From NCBI RefSeq assembly GCF_000160755.1, contig NZ_GG668578.1:598457-655425 (forward strand): a stretch of 56,969 nucleotides of DNA, given 5' to 3'. The notes beneath the pieces are model-generated. The model did not search any database and was not told the DNA's origin. It saw nothing but the letters and a program-made list of their open reading frames with translations. The first letter of the stretch is position 1. Each line of letters begins with the position of its first letter. The position numbers were made by a program, and so were the translations under genes. Shown piece by piece: positions 47,529-56,900 of the stretch. Source of the stretch: Proteus mirabilis ATCC 29906 (GTDB taxonomy: Bacteria > Pseudomonadota > Gammaproteobacteria > Enterobacterales > Enterobacteriaceae).

Positions 47529-48427
47529 TCAAAATTGGGCACAATGGGTTGGTGAATATTCATTAACTCCACCAATTCCTTTGCCCCTTTTTGTAGTGAC
47601 TCGCCTTTTAACCACATTGCATGTACCGGTAAGCGCAATTCATTTTTAGTATTTTTAAATTGCAGTTGTTTTAATTTTCCCTTTTGTAACTGCGTATAAA
47701 TCAGCGAATAAGGTAAATTCCCCCAGCCCATCCCCGCTTCAACCATACCTAATGCCATTTGAAAGTTATCTGTTTGCCAGTAATTAGTCGCCACTAAAGA
47801 GCGTACATCTCTTATCTCTTGAGTATGGCTGGCTATCATTATCTGTCTTACATTCACTAAATCTTCAATAAATACCCCTGCAGGGTGAGCAAGTGCAATA
47901 TGACTTGCCGAAATTGTGGCAACTAATGACTCAGAGCCCAAATATTGAAATTGTTCATCGCCATTGACATATAACCCACCATACACGAGACATAATTGGA
48001 TTTTACGTGCGTGCAGCATCTCAATAATGTCATCTTGCGCCGCGGTTACTACATTCACTTTTAGTAAGGGGTAACGCTGTGTTAACTCAGATAATGCCGG
48101 TAATAAATAATCGGGATTAATATCTGCCGCGACGCCAATATTTAATATACTTTCCAGATCCATTGAAAGCTCTTGTGCATGAACCTGTAATAGCTTTAAT
48201 TGCTCAGCAATCATTCTGGCGTGAGGTTCAAGTGCTTTAGCTTTTTCTGTTGGCCGTGGCTCTCTTGATGAACGCTCAAACAGTGCATAACCTAATTCAG
48301 CCTCCATATTAGCAATCGCCATACTGACCGCAGAAGGAACACGTTTTAATGAACGCGCAGCCGCAGAAAAAGAGCCTTTATCCATAACGGCTAAAAATAT
48401 CGCGATATGTTCACTTGAGAACTGCAT
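47525..48427 (-). CDS. LysR-family transcriptional regulator (divergent from PACE exporter)
   Basis: The product is 300 aa. N-terminal winged HTH ([50 protein letters not shown]) is followed by a periplasmic-binding-like effector domain (about residues 90-295). It is divergent from the PACE-family exporter gene across 110 bp that contains GTTA-N13-TAAC-type dyads, the layout seen for AceR-aceI in Acinetobacter. It probably controls that exporter; the effector is unknown. Assignment to a named LysR subgroup is not possible from sequence alone. Confidence 0.88.
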   Translation of the reverse strand: MQFSSEHIAIFLAVMDKGSFSAAARSLKRVPSAVSMAIANMEAELGYALFERSSREPRPTEKAKALEPHARMIAEQLKLLQVHAQELSMDLESILNIGVAADINPDYLLPALSELTQRYPLLKVNVVTAAQDDIIEMLHARKIQLCLVYGGLYVNGDEQFQYLGSESLVATISASHIALAHPAGVFIEDLVNVRQIMIASHTQEIRDVRSLVATNYWQTDNFQMALGMVEAGMGWGNLPYSLIYTQLQKGKLKQLQFKNTKNELRLPVHAMWLKGESLQKGAKELVELMNIHQPIVPNFD

Positions 48428-48537
48428 GTTAACTCCTGATGTTTCAGTTAAATTGATATTAGCTAACTTTTTCTGTCACTATTACTGATTTATCTTACGA
48501 TGCTTAACCACACTGATCCACAAAAAAAGAGAGTATC

Positions 48538-48978
48538 ATGCAAGGTATTAAGCGAAAAATTGTCTATGTTACCGCTTATGAAGTATTTGGTTGGGTTATC
48601 TCATCGGTAGGACTGGCGCTTTTAGCCGATAGTTCAACCGCTGTTACGGGGCCACTCGCACTCATTATTACCACTATCGCGGTAAGTTGGAATTTTATTT
48701 ATAACTGTTTATTTGAATTTTGGGAGAGTCGACAAAAGTCGAGAATTCGCACCTTTAGACGCCGTCTTGCTCATGCGGTAGGTTTTCAGCTTACGTTGGT
48801 GGTTTACCTTATTCCGCTGATAGCTTGGTGGCTAGGGGTTTCATTATGGCAAGCACTGGTGATGGATTTTGCACTTATTATCATCATCCCTTGCTATACA
48901 TTTGTCTATAACTGGGTATTTGACAAAATTTTTGGCTTACCAAAATCAGCATTACCCGAAGATGTGCCTGTTGCTTAA
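48538..48978 (+). CDS. PACE family (AceI-like) multidrug efflux transporter
   Basis: The product is 146 aa with four transmembrane helices in two bacterial-transmembrane-pair repeats. Family motifs are visible: Glu15 in RKIVYVTAYEVFGW (the essential helix-1 acid), WNFIYNCLFEFWE, RRLAHAVGFQLTLV and the closing YTFVYNWVFDKIFG. PACE proteins export biocides such as chlorhexidine and natively polyamines such as cadaverine and putrescine. Start follows AGAGAG. It is divergent from a LysR regulator. Confidence 0.9.
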   Translation: MQGIKRKIVYVTAYEVFGWVISSVGLALLADSSTAVTGPLALIITTIAVSWNFIYNCLFEFWESRQKSRIRTFRRRLAHAVGFQLTLVVYLIPLIAWWLGVSLWQALVMDFALIIIIPCYTFVYNWVFDKIFGLPKSALPEDVPVA

Positions 48979-48989
48979 TAAAGTGATGT

Positions 48990-49017
48990 AGAAGTGATCG
49001 TTATTTCGATCACTTCT
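48990..49017. terminator. Hairpin between convergent PACE gene and small orphan gene
   Basis: AGAAGTGATCG / CGATCACTTCT with a 6-nt loop, overlapping the last codons of the minus-strand gene. No clear T-tract in either direction. Confidence 0.5.
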
Positions 49018-49240
49018 CTATTGGATAAATATCTTCTAACGCAAATTGTTCAATCCCACCTTCTAATTCACAGCGCCCTAACCCAATATTTTTATCATCT
49101 GCCGTCGTCCTTCTTAGCAATTTACCGGTCACTTGTGATAATGCGCTATCTAACTCCAACACACGATAATATTCCTTCATATAGCTCTCTTCACCCAATG
49201 CCATATAAACCAAAAACTCATCGCCGACTTTAATGTTCAT
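49010..49240 (-). CDS. Hypothetical 76-aa protein
   Basis: I do not recognise this protein. It is 76 aa, acidic and soluble, with no signal peptide or membrane segment: MNIKVGDEFLVYMALGEES at the start looks like a small beta-strand-rich fold, and the rest contains many Glu/Leu residues and one Cys. The start has AAGGG at 7-8 nt. A frame on the opposite strand over almost the same bases is less credible (hydrophobic-aromatic, no ribosome-binding site). The flanking TSUP gene is in the same direction but about 100 bp away on the downstream side. Confidence 0.65.
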   Translation of the reverse strand: MNIKVGDEFLVYMALGEESYMKEYYRVLELDSALSQVTGKLLRRTTADDKNIGLGRCELEGGIEQFALEDIYPIEK

Positions 49241-49340
49241 ATATACCCTTATTTTTCATTATCCTGCTAAATTCAATGATGAAAATTAGTCTAACTAATC
49301 ATTATCTATTAAAAATTGACTTATTCGATATTACATTAAA

Positions 49341-50138
49341 TTAATTTATTAGTTTCCAACTCATCATAATGATGCTGATCAGAATAAATAACAGAGTTAA
49401 ATATTGAAAAAAGCGCTCAGATAAATACACCAGTAAATAGCGCGCTAAAGGAATCGAAATAAGTGATCCTAAACAAAGAATGATGGCCGTATGCACATCG
49501 GTATAGCCACCAGCACTATAAGCAATAGCAGAGCCACCTGACAAAATTGTAGTAATAAATATAGAACTACCGATCGCTTCCTTAATATTCATTTGTGCAA
49601 AACGCATAAGCACGGGTAAGACAACCAATCCTCCACCAACCCCCGTTGCCCCTAAGACAAATCCGGCACTCATACCGGGAACAAAAAGAGAATTCAGAGG
49701 AATTGATGAGCTAGGTGCCAATGATGATAACGGATGTGATGATGTGGATTTTTTGAATATTCGTTGTAAAAAAAGGAACATTGAAAAGATAATCGCCACA
49801 ATCATCAGGATATTAATGCCTAATTCAACCTGCTCATAATATTGAGGTTGTGATCCCAACCAGGTTACCCCATAGCTGGCTAAAAATGTGGCCGGAAACA
49901 TGATCCCTAAAATCAATAATGCTGGTTTTAATGGAATATTTCCTAAACGAAAATGAATATAAGAAGAGGAAATTTTCATTAACATCGATAATAAATTAGC
50001 GGTCGCCACTGCTGCTAATGCATTCATTCCAAATAAATAGATAAGCACAGGTAATAAGATAACACCACCCCCCACTCCCGTTGTGGTGATAACTAAACCT
50101 ATAGCAGAACCAATAAGGAGTTGAGTGACCAGCAGCAT
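49341..50138 (-). CDS. TSUP family (TauE/SafE) sulfite/organosulfonate exporter-like permease
   Basis: The product is 265 aa with eight or so transmembrane helices in two related halves, each with the family motif: GLVITTTGVGGGVILLPVLIYLFG near residue 15 and GFVLGATGVGGGLVVLPVLMRFA near residue 165. The family includes sulfite, sulfoacetate and related anion exporters; the substrate here is unknown. It is alone, after the terminator of the carboxylase operon. The middle loop (about residues 125-150) is Ser-rich. Confidence 0.85.
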   Translation of the reverse strand: MLLVTQLLIGSAIGLVITTTGVGGGVILLPVLIYLFGMNALAAVATANLLSMLMKISSSYIHFRLGNIPLKPALLILGIMFPATFLASYGVTWLGSQPQYYEQVELGINILMIVAIIFSMFLFLQRIFKKSTSSHPLSSLAPSSSIPLNSLFVPGMSAGFVLGATGVGGGLVVLPVLMRFAQMNIKEAIGSSIFITTILSGGSAIAYSAGGYTDVHTAIILCLGSLISIPLARYLLVYLSERFFQYLTLLFILISIIMMSWKLIN

Positions 50139-50242
50139 CTAATTTCCTTTTGTAGAAAACATATTCAGTTTCGATTATAAGCAAAATAACTTATAACCAA
50201 AAGGAATTAGATATAACAAATAAGAATATAAAGACGGTTATT

Positions 50243-50272
50243 ATAAAAAAGCCTCTTATTGCTAAGAGGTTT
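50243..50272 (-). terminator. Terminator of the 5-oxoprolinase-like operon
   Basis: On the minus strand AAACCTCTTA-GCAA-TAAGAGGCTTTTTTA forms a stem with a 4-nt loop and T-tract, 25 nt after the carboxylase stop. Confidence 0.85.
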
Positions 50273-50297
50273 ACTCGATAATAGTTTGATAACTCAG

Positions 50298-52043
50298 CTA
50301 GTTAATCTCAGCTAATAGACTGTCTGCTGAAAAATAGTCACCGGCTTTCGCCTTTTGCTGCAATACACCATGACAGGTAGCAACCACCTGTACTTCCATT
50401 TTCATCGCCTCCATAATGGCAATAACATCCCCTTGATTGACTTTATCACCATCGGATAATAACCAACTATGTAATATCCCTGAAATCGGTGCAGTGACCG
50501 CATTTTCCCGCACCTGACACTCTTTGTGCTCGCTAATAGCCGTGGGTATAACGGCCGAGAGAGAAAGTAATTGTGCGGGTAGCGCTAATTGATGACGACG
50601 ACCATCTATTTCAATAAAGGTACGTACTAGTGGTTCATTTTCTGCTGGTATACTACGAGGAAAATGACTGTTTTTTGCTTGAAAATCGCTTTCAATCCAA
50701 CGAGTGTGAACACTGAAGTTATCAATAAAATCAGGATGTTCCATCATTTCGCGATGAAAAGGCAATACACTGGCTACGCCTGCGATGTTAAATTCAGCTA
50801 AAGCTCGGCGCGCTCTCGCAATGGCTTGTTCACGACTAGCCCCTGTTACAATAAGTTTTGCCATCATTGAATCAAATTGACGTGATACTTGGTCATTTTC
50901 CGCCACACCACTATCAACACGAACGCCCGGCCCAGCCGGTTGACTAAATTGGCTAATTAAACCGGGGGTGGGTAAAAAACCTTTTGCCGGATCTTCTGCA
51001 TTGATCCTAAACTCAAAACTATGACCACGAGGCTCAGGGGTTTCATTAATACTTAACGGTAATCCCTCAGCAATACGCAATTGTTCAATCACTAAATCAA
51101 TACCGGCTGTTTCTTCAGTCACCGGATGCTCTACTTGTAGACGTGTATTCACTTCAAGAAAAGAGATTGTCCCGTTCGCACTCAATAAAAATTCTACCGT
51201 CCCCGCACCGATATAACCTGCTTTAGCACAAATGTCTTTTGCTGATTGATGAATACGTTGCCGTTGTTCATCAGTTAAATAAGGGGCAGGGGCCTCTTCA
51301 ATAAGTTTTTGATTACGGCGCTGTAATGAACAATCTCGTGTACCAACTACCACGACATTGCCTAATTTATCAGCAATAATTTGTGCCTCAATATGGCGAG
51401 GCTTATCAAGAAATTGCTCAACATAGCATTCACCACGACCAAATGCGGTTACTGCTTCTCTTACCGCTGAATGGTAAAGCTCTTCAATTTCTGCCATATG
51501 ATGGGCAATTTTTAGGCCTCGTCCACCACCACCAAATGCCGCTTTAATGGCGATAGGCAAGCCATACTGTTTCGCAAAATCCAGAACCTCTTTAGCATCA
51601 CTAACCGGATCAGCAGTACCATTCACCAATGGTGCACCTACGGATTGTGCAATTTTACGCGCTTGAACTTTATCCCCTAATACTTCGATAGTCTGTGGAT
51701 CTGGGCCAATCCAAAGGAGTCCCGCTTGCTGTACCGCTTTAGCGAAATCAGCTCGCTCAGAAAGGAAGCCATAACCAGGGTGGATCATGGTGGCTTTGCT
51801 TTTATGGGCAATTTCAATGATTTTATCTATCGCTAAATAACTTTCTTTCGGTGAGTTACCCTTTAAACCATAGGCTTCATCTGCAAGACGCACATGTAAT
51901 GCATCTATATCATCATCTGCATAAATAGCAATGGACGTTGCACCATAATCCTGACAAGCACGAATAATACGAACTGCGATTTCACCTCTGTTAGCAATCA
52001 ACACTCGATGCTTCACTCGTTGCTTTTGGTTAGTTGTTATCAT
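50298..52043 (-). CDS. Biotin carboxylase fused to a biotin carrier domain (AccC/urea-carboxylase-like)
   Basis: The product is 581 aa from ATG 52043, 9 nt after AGGAG; an upstream ATG at 52052 is too close to the site. Residues about 10-455 are an AccC-type biotin carboxylase: [18 protein letters not shown]-grasp [14 protein letters not shown], catalytic [14 protein letters not shown]. After a linker, residues about 510-581 are a biotinyl domain with EAMKMEV and biotin-accepting Lys548. No acyl-CoA carboxyltransferase is encoded nearby. The adjacent KipI-KipA fusion is homologous to the carboxyltransferase part of urea carboxylase, so together they may form a complete biotin enzyme. Last gene of the operon. 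Confidence 0.85.
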   Translation of the reverse strand: MITTNQKQRVKHRVLIANRGEIAVRIIRACQDYGATSIAIYADDDIDALHVRLADEAYGLKGNSPKESYLAIDKIIEIAHKSKATMIHPGYGFLSERADFAKAVQQAGLLWIGPDPQTIEVLGDKVQARKIAQSVGAPLVNGTADPVSDAKEVLDFAKQYGLPIAIKAAFGGGGRGLKIAHHMAEIEELYHSAVREAVTAFGRGECYVEQFLDKPRHIEAQIIADKLGNVVVVGTRDCSLQRRNQKLIEEAPAPYLTDEQRQRIHQSAKDICAKAGYIGAGTVEFLLSANGTISFLEVNTRLQVEHPVTEETAGIDLVIEQLRIAEGLPLSINETPEPRGHSFEFRINAEDPAKGFLPTPGLISQFSQPAGPGVRVDSGVAENDQVSRQFDSMMAKLIVTGASREQAIARARRALAEFNIAGVASVLPFHREMMEHPDFIDNFSVHTRWIESDFQAKNSHFPRSIPAENEPLVRTFIEIDGRRHQLALPAQLLSLSAVIPTAISEHKECQVRENAVTAPISGILHSWLLSDGDKVNQGDVIAIMEAMKMEVQVVATCHGVLQQKAKAGDYFSADSLLAEIN

Positions 52044-52059
52044 GAGTGGCATACTCCTA

Positions 52060-53637
52060 TCAATATTCTTGAAATAAAGTAATTGGGTTAAAACGAATTT
52101 TAGCGTTAATAGGGATTTGCCCCGCCAATGACAGATGGTATTCGGCAACTGCCCCAATTACGGGGTATCCTCCAGTGAGAGGGTGATCATGAAGAAATAA
52201 TACCGGTTGACCATTAATCGGTACTTGTATGGCGCCAATGCAAGTTCCTTCACTCGATAACTCTTGTTGTTGCTGACGTTCAAGCGATTTATCCCCCAAT
52301 AGACGTAATCCGATACGGTTAGATTGTGGTGTCACTTGCCATAATTGTGAGGTTAATGTTTTTATCGCATCTTCTGTAAACCAATCCGTACGAGGCCCTA
52401 ACACAATATCAAGGGTAACGATATCCTCTTGCTTTGGTAAACTGAAACTCGGTTGCTCTTGGCTAATAATGCCCGTTGATGCGTTATCATCGTTTAGATG
52501 AAGAATATCGCCATTTTGTAAGGCTCGAGGGCCAATCTGAGCTAAAGTATCAAACGCATAACTACCTAACACTGGGCTTAATTCAAAACCCCCTCTCACT
52601 GCCAGATAACTACGAACCCCCGCTGTAGGTATTCCTACTGTGATTTCATCTCCACTACGTATATCAATAGTTTGATAGGTAGAAAAAAAGGCTATATCTC
52701 CGGTCGTTTGTTTTAAGCTGATCGTACAATCTGCACCTGACAGCGCTATGACACAGTCTTGTTGCGCTTTTAGTATTAATCCACCTTGTGTTATTTCTAA
52801 TGCTGCTAATGAAGGCGGGTTTCCCACTAAGCGATTCGCTGCATGTAACGCACATTTATCAAGTGCTCCTGATGCACTAACCCCCATTGATGCAGCACCT
52901 AAACGCCCTTCATCTTGAAATAAGGTTTGTAGACCTGCGGAAATAACATATAGCCCTTTATCCTTGTTAAAGGATAAAGCATTAATAGATTGTTTTTTCT
53001 CAGGTAATGAAACCGTCACTGGCGCTTTTTGTACATCAACAAACTGTACAGTATCACCAGGTAATAAAAATGCCGGCTGTTCACGTGAGAGATCCCACAT
53101 TTTTATCTCTGTAGTACCAATTAATTGCCAGCCACCAGGGCTTTGCTGTGGGTAAACACCGCTAAATTCTCCCGCTAATCCTACAGAGCCTGCGGGGATA
53201 CGTGTACGTGGTGTTTTACGTCGAGGAACATAAAGCTCAGTTTTATCAGCAATTAAATAAGCAAATCCCGGTGCAAACCCCGTAAAAGCAACTTGATAAG
53301 TTTGTTCTGTGTGTCTGCGGATCACCTCTGTCGCAGTGATCCCCAATAATTCAGCCACCTCATGCAGATCTTCTCCTTGATAATGAACGGGGATTGTTAA
53401 TAAGTGACTTTGACGCATCGCGATCGCTTTTATCTCGATATTGCGCAATATTGCCACTAACTCTTTCGCCGTAATTAACCAAGGTACATATTGGATCAAT
53501 AGTGTTTTTGCCGCAGGAACAATATCTTCTATCTCAGCAATATTGGCTTGCTTAATTGCTTCATAAAACGCCAATGTCTCTTTTAATGAAGTCAACTCAA
53601 CTAATATGTGAGATAAATTAACAGGTAAAAAGCGCAA
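52060..53637 (-). CDS. Fused 5-oxoprolinase subunits PxpB-PxpC (KipI-KipA; allophanate hydrolase subunit 1 and 2 family)
   Basis: The product is 525 aa from TTG 53637 ([15 protein letters not shown]), 6 nt after GGGAGG; the first ATG of the frame (53691) has no ribosome-binding site. Residues about 1-215 are KipI/AHS1 ([53 protein letters not shown]) and about 230-525 KipA/AHS2 ([53 protein letters not shown]). In E. coli PxpB and PxpC are separate and, with PxpA, hydrolyse 5-oxoproline using ATP. The fusion is in KipI-KipA order. It lies 16 nt before the carboxylase gene. Confidence 0.9.
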   Translation of the reverse strand: MRFLPVNLSHILVELTSLKETLAFYEAIKQANIAEIEDIVPAAKTLLIQYVPWLITAKELVAILRNIEIKAIAMRQSHLLTIPVHYQGEDLHEVAELLGITATEVIRRHTEQTYQVAFTGFAPGFAYLIADKTELYVPRRKTPRTRIPAGSVGLAGEFSGVYPQQSPGGWQLIGTTEIKMWDLSREQPAFLLPGDTVQFVDVQKAPVTVSLPEKKQSINALSFNKDKGLYVISAGLQTLFQDEGRLGAASMGVSASGALDKCALHAANRLVGNPPSLAALEITQGGLILKAQQDCVIALSGADCTISLKQTTGDIAFFSTYQTIDIRSGDEITVGIPTAGVRSYLAVRGGFELSPVLGSYAFDTLAQIGPRALQNGDILHLNDDNASTGIISQEQPSFSLPKQEDIVTLDIVLGPRTDWFTEDAIKTLTSQLWQVTPQSNRIGLRLLGDKSLERQQQQELSSEGTCIGAIQVPINGQPVLFLHDHPLTGGYPVIGAVAEYHLSLAGQIPINAKIRFNPITLFQEY

Positions 53638-53719
53638 AATACGCCTCCCTTTTATTGCCAATAACGGATCGGGCGGCTGCTGTAATAGCATCAGGCGTTG
53701 CTTGCATAAAATAAGTCAT
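53618..53719 (-). CDS. Possible 33-aa leader peptide between pxpA and pxpBC
   Basis: A 33-codon frame beginning [19 protein letters not shown] starts at the ATG overlapping the pxpA stop (TAATG) and is preceded by AAGGAGG at 4 nt, the best ribosome-binding site in this operon. It ends 20 nt inside the pxpBC frame, so ribosomes leaving it would pass the pxpBC Shine-Dalgarno. It may be a real peptide or a translational-coupling device. No homologue is recognised. Confidence 0.45.
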   Translation of the reverse strand: MTYFMQATPDAITAAARSVIGNKREAYFALFTC

Positions 53720-54504
53720 TACGCCTCCTTTATTCCTATTGCAGATGTGAAAGGTTTTATCGCAATACCGTGTGTTATTAAGATCTCTTTGACACTTTTT
53801 GCGAGATTAACCGCATCAGGACTATCACCATGAACACAAATAGAATCCGCCTGTATAGCAGTAAAAGTACCCTCTATCGATTCAACGCCCCCTTTTTGTA
53901 CTAGCTTTAACATACGCTGAGCCACCAATTGAGGATCGTGTAATACTGCCCCCTCTTGTTTGCGCGAAACAAGTGTGCCATCAGCATGATAAGCTCTATC
54001 AGCAAAAGCTTCGGCAACAACACGTAACCCTTTCTCTTTCGCAAGTGTGATCAGTGGCGATCCCGCTAAAGCCACTAATATAAGTTGTGGATCAATAGCT
54101 AAAATAGCTTCAATAACCGCTAATGCTTGGCGTTTATCATGAGCAATGGTGTTATAAAGCGCACCATGAGGTTTAACATAAGTCACCTTCATACCGACAG
54201 CTTTTGCTAAACCTTGCAAAGCGCCAATTTGATAAATGACATCAGCGGTTAATTCATCACTGGCAATATCCATATTGCGTCGCCCAAAACCCACTAAGTC
54301 AGGATAAGCAACATGAGCACCTATCGCGACTTGATGCTGTTTCGCTGCTTTTAATGTTTTTAAAATGCCTTCTGGTGAACCGGCATGAAAACCACAAGCA
54401 ATATTGGCACTGCTGACAATTTCAAGCACTGCAGCATCATTGCCCATACGCCATTGACCAAAGCTTTCACCTAAATCACTATTTAAATCTACCGCTTTTA
54501 TCAT
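53719..54504 (-). CDS. pxpA: 5-oxoprolinase subunit A / LamB-YcsF family protein PxpA
   Basis: The product is 261 aa from ATG 54504 ([18 protein letters not shown]), the conserved family start; the upstream ATG lies inside the transporter gene. Further signatures are [40 protein letters not shown] and VHGDSPDAV. PxpA is the hydrolytic partner in 5-oxoproline (pyroglutamate) opening to glutamate, working with PxpB and PxpC. AAGAG precedes the start at 10 nt. It lies 13 nt after the transporter gene in the same operon. Confidence 0.94.
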   Translation of the reverse strand: MIKAVDLNSDLGESFGQWRMGNDAAVLEIVSSANIACGFHAGSPEGILKTLKAAKQHQVAIGAHVAYPDLVGFGRRNMDIASDELTADVIYQIGALQGLAKAVGMKVTYVKPHGALYNTIAHDKRQALAVIEAILAIDPQLILVALAGSPLITLAKEKGLRVVAEAFADRAYHADGTLVSRKQEGAVLHDPQLVAQRMLKLVQKGGVESIEGTFTAIQADSICVHGDSPDAVNLAKSVKEILITHGIAIKPFTSAIGIKEA

Positions 54505-54517
54505 CGTTATTATTCTC

Positions 54518-55768
54518 TTAAGCAATATTGAGGTAATTGAAAATAGCGCCAACAGACATGATCCCCATATACCAAGTCAAAGCGCAGACTAAAATTGCCG
54601 ACCATTGCAACCACATTGGATATTTATAGCCATTCATAAGATCTTGACGACGCCATGCAACAAAAATAAATAACGTCATACCAATAGGTAAAATCAATCC
54701 GTTGAAGCCACCAGCAAAGACTAATAAGGCAGCAGGAGCTGTTCCCATAACCATATAAATTGCCAATGAAATAGCGATAAAAATAATGGTAGCAATATTG
54801 CGTTGACGCTCTGTAATACCCTTTTTAAACACGGTTATAAACGACATAGACGTATAAGCAGCACCAATCACACTAGTCAACGCAGCTGCCCATAAAATAA
54901 GACCAAAAATTCGTAGTCCAGTTAAGCCCGCTGCATGTTGGAATGCTTGAGAAGCAGGATTAGCCGCATGGCTGGAAATATCTAGTGTCACTCCACTTGC
55001 GACAACACCTAAAATTGCTAAAAATAGGATATAACGCATTAATCCAACCACTAATATCCCTTTAGTTGCCGCACTAGATACCGCATCGATATTTTCAATA
55101 CCTGTTGTACCTTTATCGAGCAGACGATGTGCTCCTGCATAACAAATATAACCACCAACCGTACCTCCGACGATGGTTGTTATAGTGGCAAAATTAATCG
55201 TATTAGGCAGTACTGTTTGTTTTAATGCTTCACCTATAGGAGGATTGGACGCAAACATTACAAAAAGTGTTAATAAAATCATCACGATGCCAAGAACAAT
55301 GATCATGCGATCAATAAAATGACTTGCTTTGCGTGAAGAGAAGATATAAATCGCCAGTAAAGCACTTAAAACCCCACCCCATTTAGGATCCAGTCCTACC
55401 ATGGCATTAAGCCCTAAACCAGCCCCAGCAATATTACCGACATTGAATACCAAACCACCAAAAATAACCAATACAGCTAATAAGTATCCACTACCGGGAA
55501 TTGCCTTATTCGCAATATCAGAAGCGCGCATGTTAGTCACGGTAATGACTCGCCAAATACTTTGTTGCACAACAAAGTCAATGACGATAGAAGCTAATAT
55601 CCCAAATGCAAAGGCTGCTCCCATCGTCGCTGTAAAGGTAGCTGTTTGCGTAATAAAACCTGGACCAATTGCAGATGTAGCCATTAAAAAAATAGCTGCA
55701 ATTAATGATGAACGCCTATTTTTTATAAATGATGGTGATGTTGTATTCACAGGATCTTGTGTAGCCAT
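54518..55768 (-). CDS. NRAMP-related transporter of the YcsG type
   Basis: The product is 416 aa with about 11 transmembrane helices and NRAMP-like architecture. The first helix reads [23 protein letters not shown] where canonical NRAMP metal transporters have DPGN, and helix 6 reads [18 protein letters not shown] where the MPH motif is expected; the metal-binding residues therefore appear absent. Genes of this type (ycsG in Bacillus) sit beside ycsF and kipI/kipA, as here, so the substrate may be the lactam used by the downstream enzymes. First gene of the operon. Confidence 0.82.
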   Translation of the reverse strand: MATQDPVNTTSPSFIKNRRSSLIAAIFLMATSAIGPGFITQTATFTATMGAAFAFGILASIVIDFVVQQSIWRVITVTNMRASDIANKAIPGSGYLLAVLVIFGGLVFNVGNIAGAGLGLNAMVGLDPKWGGVLSALLAIYIFSSRKASHFIDRMIIVLGIVMILLTLFVMFASNPPIGEALKQTVLPNTINFATITTIVGGTVGGYICYAGAHRLLDKGTTGIENIDAVSSAATKGILVVGLMRYILFLAILGVVASGVTLDISSHAANPASQAFQHAAGLTGLRIFGLILWAAALTSVIGAAYTSMSFITVFKKGITERQRNIATIIFIAISLAIYMVMGTAPAALLVFAGGFNGLILPIGMTLFIFVAWRRQDLMNGYKYPMWLQWSAILVCALTWYMGIMSVGAIFNYLNIA

Positions 55769-55801
55769 AACTGGCCCCCTTTTATCATAATTATTTTAAT
55801 T

Positions 55802-55829
55802 ATTATTGCTTAGGTAAGTAGTAAGGCAA
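55802..55829 (-). promoter_or_regulatory. Candidate promoter of the 5-oxoprolinase-like operon
   Basis: On the minus strand -35 TTGCCT (55829-55824), 16-bp spacer, -10 AATAAT (55807-55802). The expected start near 55795 gives a short leader ending with GGGGG before the transporter ATG. Confidence 0.45.
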
Positions 55830-55839
55830 TTAGCATGCC

Positions 55840-55895
55840 ATTGTTGAGCACGGAGTAATAATTGTTAATCAATAGATATTAGATTGTTGAACAAT
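55840..55895. repeat. Three ATTGTT repeats in helical phase upstream of the operon promoter
   Basis: ATTGTT occurs at 55840, 55861 and 55883, spacings of 21 and 22 bp, or two helical turns. The third is half of a perfect dyad ATTGTT-G-AACAAT (55883-55895); the second is in ATTGTTAATCAAT. They abut the candidate promoter, so an operator array for the divergent GntR regulator is plausible. Confidence 0.5.
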
Positions 55896-56013
55896 TAATA
55901 ATAATAGATGAATAAATAAGCAAATAGATTTAAATATACGATGATAAAAGTGCCAACAAGATCTCATTTTTAACATTTTATTGACATTTGAGTGAGGGAA
56001 TAAAAAATAGATA

Positions 56014-56074
56014 TGCCCCAAAATAGCGCATAAAAAAGAGTTATGCGCAAAATTGGTGCATACATTTTGGCATC
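56014..56074. repeat. Nested inverted repeats between the operon and gntR
   Basis: A perfect dyad GCGCATAA / TTATGCGC (56026-56033 and 56041-56048) sits inside a looser outer pair, ATGCC(CC)AAAAT and ATTTTGGCAT. A further GGTGCAT lies between them. The stretch is 170-230 bp upstream of gntR; the rest of the region to 56240 is AT-rich with no gene. Confidence 0.5.
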
Positions 56075-56240
56075 AAATACAGTTGATAATATAAAAATTT
56101 ATTAATGATTTTGTTAACTATTTTTAATAAAAACAAGGATAAAGAGAGTGAGGAAACTAGCACAGTTGTATATTAGAGGTTATATATTATATAGCTGACT
56201 GTTAGAATAGAGGCTTCTATTACGTTTATAGCAGAAGATA

Positions 56241-56900
56241 ATGCAGAAAAAAACATCACCACAGATCCTTTGCCAAAAAATCGCTGATATTATTCGCCAA
56301 AAAATTACTATCGGCGAATTACCTCCAGGAGAGAGGCTTTCAGAAGCTACTTTAAGCGAGCAGCTTGAAATATCTCGTAATACATTAAGAGAAGTATTTC
56401 GTATATTAACCCAAGAAGGCCTATTAACCTATAAACCTAATCGTGGTGTGTTTGTTTCTGTACCAGATATGGCATCAATTATGGATATTTATCGCGTAAG
56501 AAGGCTGATTGAATGTGATGCTTTACGACATGCCTATCCAATGCACCCAGCCATTTCCCGCATGCAAGATAACGTTAATCAAGCAAAAATGTTTCAACAA
56601 CAAAAAGATTGGAATAGCGTTGGAACCTGTAATATGCATTTCCATACCGCTATCGTCGAGCTTTCTGATAGCCCTAGGTTATTTAAACAATATCAACTTA
56701 TTTTAGCAGAATTACGATTAGCCTTTGGTTTACTCAATGATCCCCAGTTATTACATGCTCCTTATATTGAGAAGAATGAGCATATTTTAACGCTATTGAT
56801 GAATGGGAAAGCGCAAGAAGCGGCAATCGAAATGGAAAGTTATTTAGAAATATCCGAGCGAACCGTATTAGCCGCTTTTTCTCGCCACAACATCTGTTAA
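56241..56900 (+). CDS. GntR-family (FadR/FCD subfamily) transcriptional regulator
   Basis: The product is 219 aa. N-terminal winged HTH (residues about 8-73: IRQKITIGELPPGERLSEATLSEQLEISRNTLREVFRILTQEGLLTYKPNRGVFV) is followed by an all-helical FCD domain (about 85-210). The metal-binding His residues of the FCD fold are likely in FHTAIVELS. It is divergent from the 5-oxoprolinase-like operon over 470 bp, so it probably controls it, with pyroglutamate or the true substrate as effector; this is inferred from position. After the stop, 56901-56969 shows nothing. Confidence 0.9.
   Translation: MQKKTSPQILCQKIADIIRQKITIGELPPGERLSEATLSEQLEISRNTLREVFRILTQEGLLTYKPNRGVFVSVPDMASIMDIYRVRRLIECDALRHAYPMHPAISRMQDNVNQAKMFQQQKDWNSVGTCNMHFHTAIVELSDSPRLFKQYQLILAELRLAFGLLNDPQLLHAPYIEKNEHILTLLMNGKAQEAAIEMESYLEISERTVLAAFSRHNIC

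Noticed and set aside
48994-49233. 79-codon plus-strand ORF opposite the 76-aa gene
   Set aside because: No ribosome-binding site, and aromatic-rich composition typical of a complement frame. The minus-strand frame has the better start and composition.
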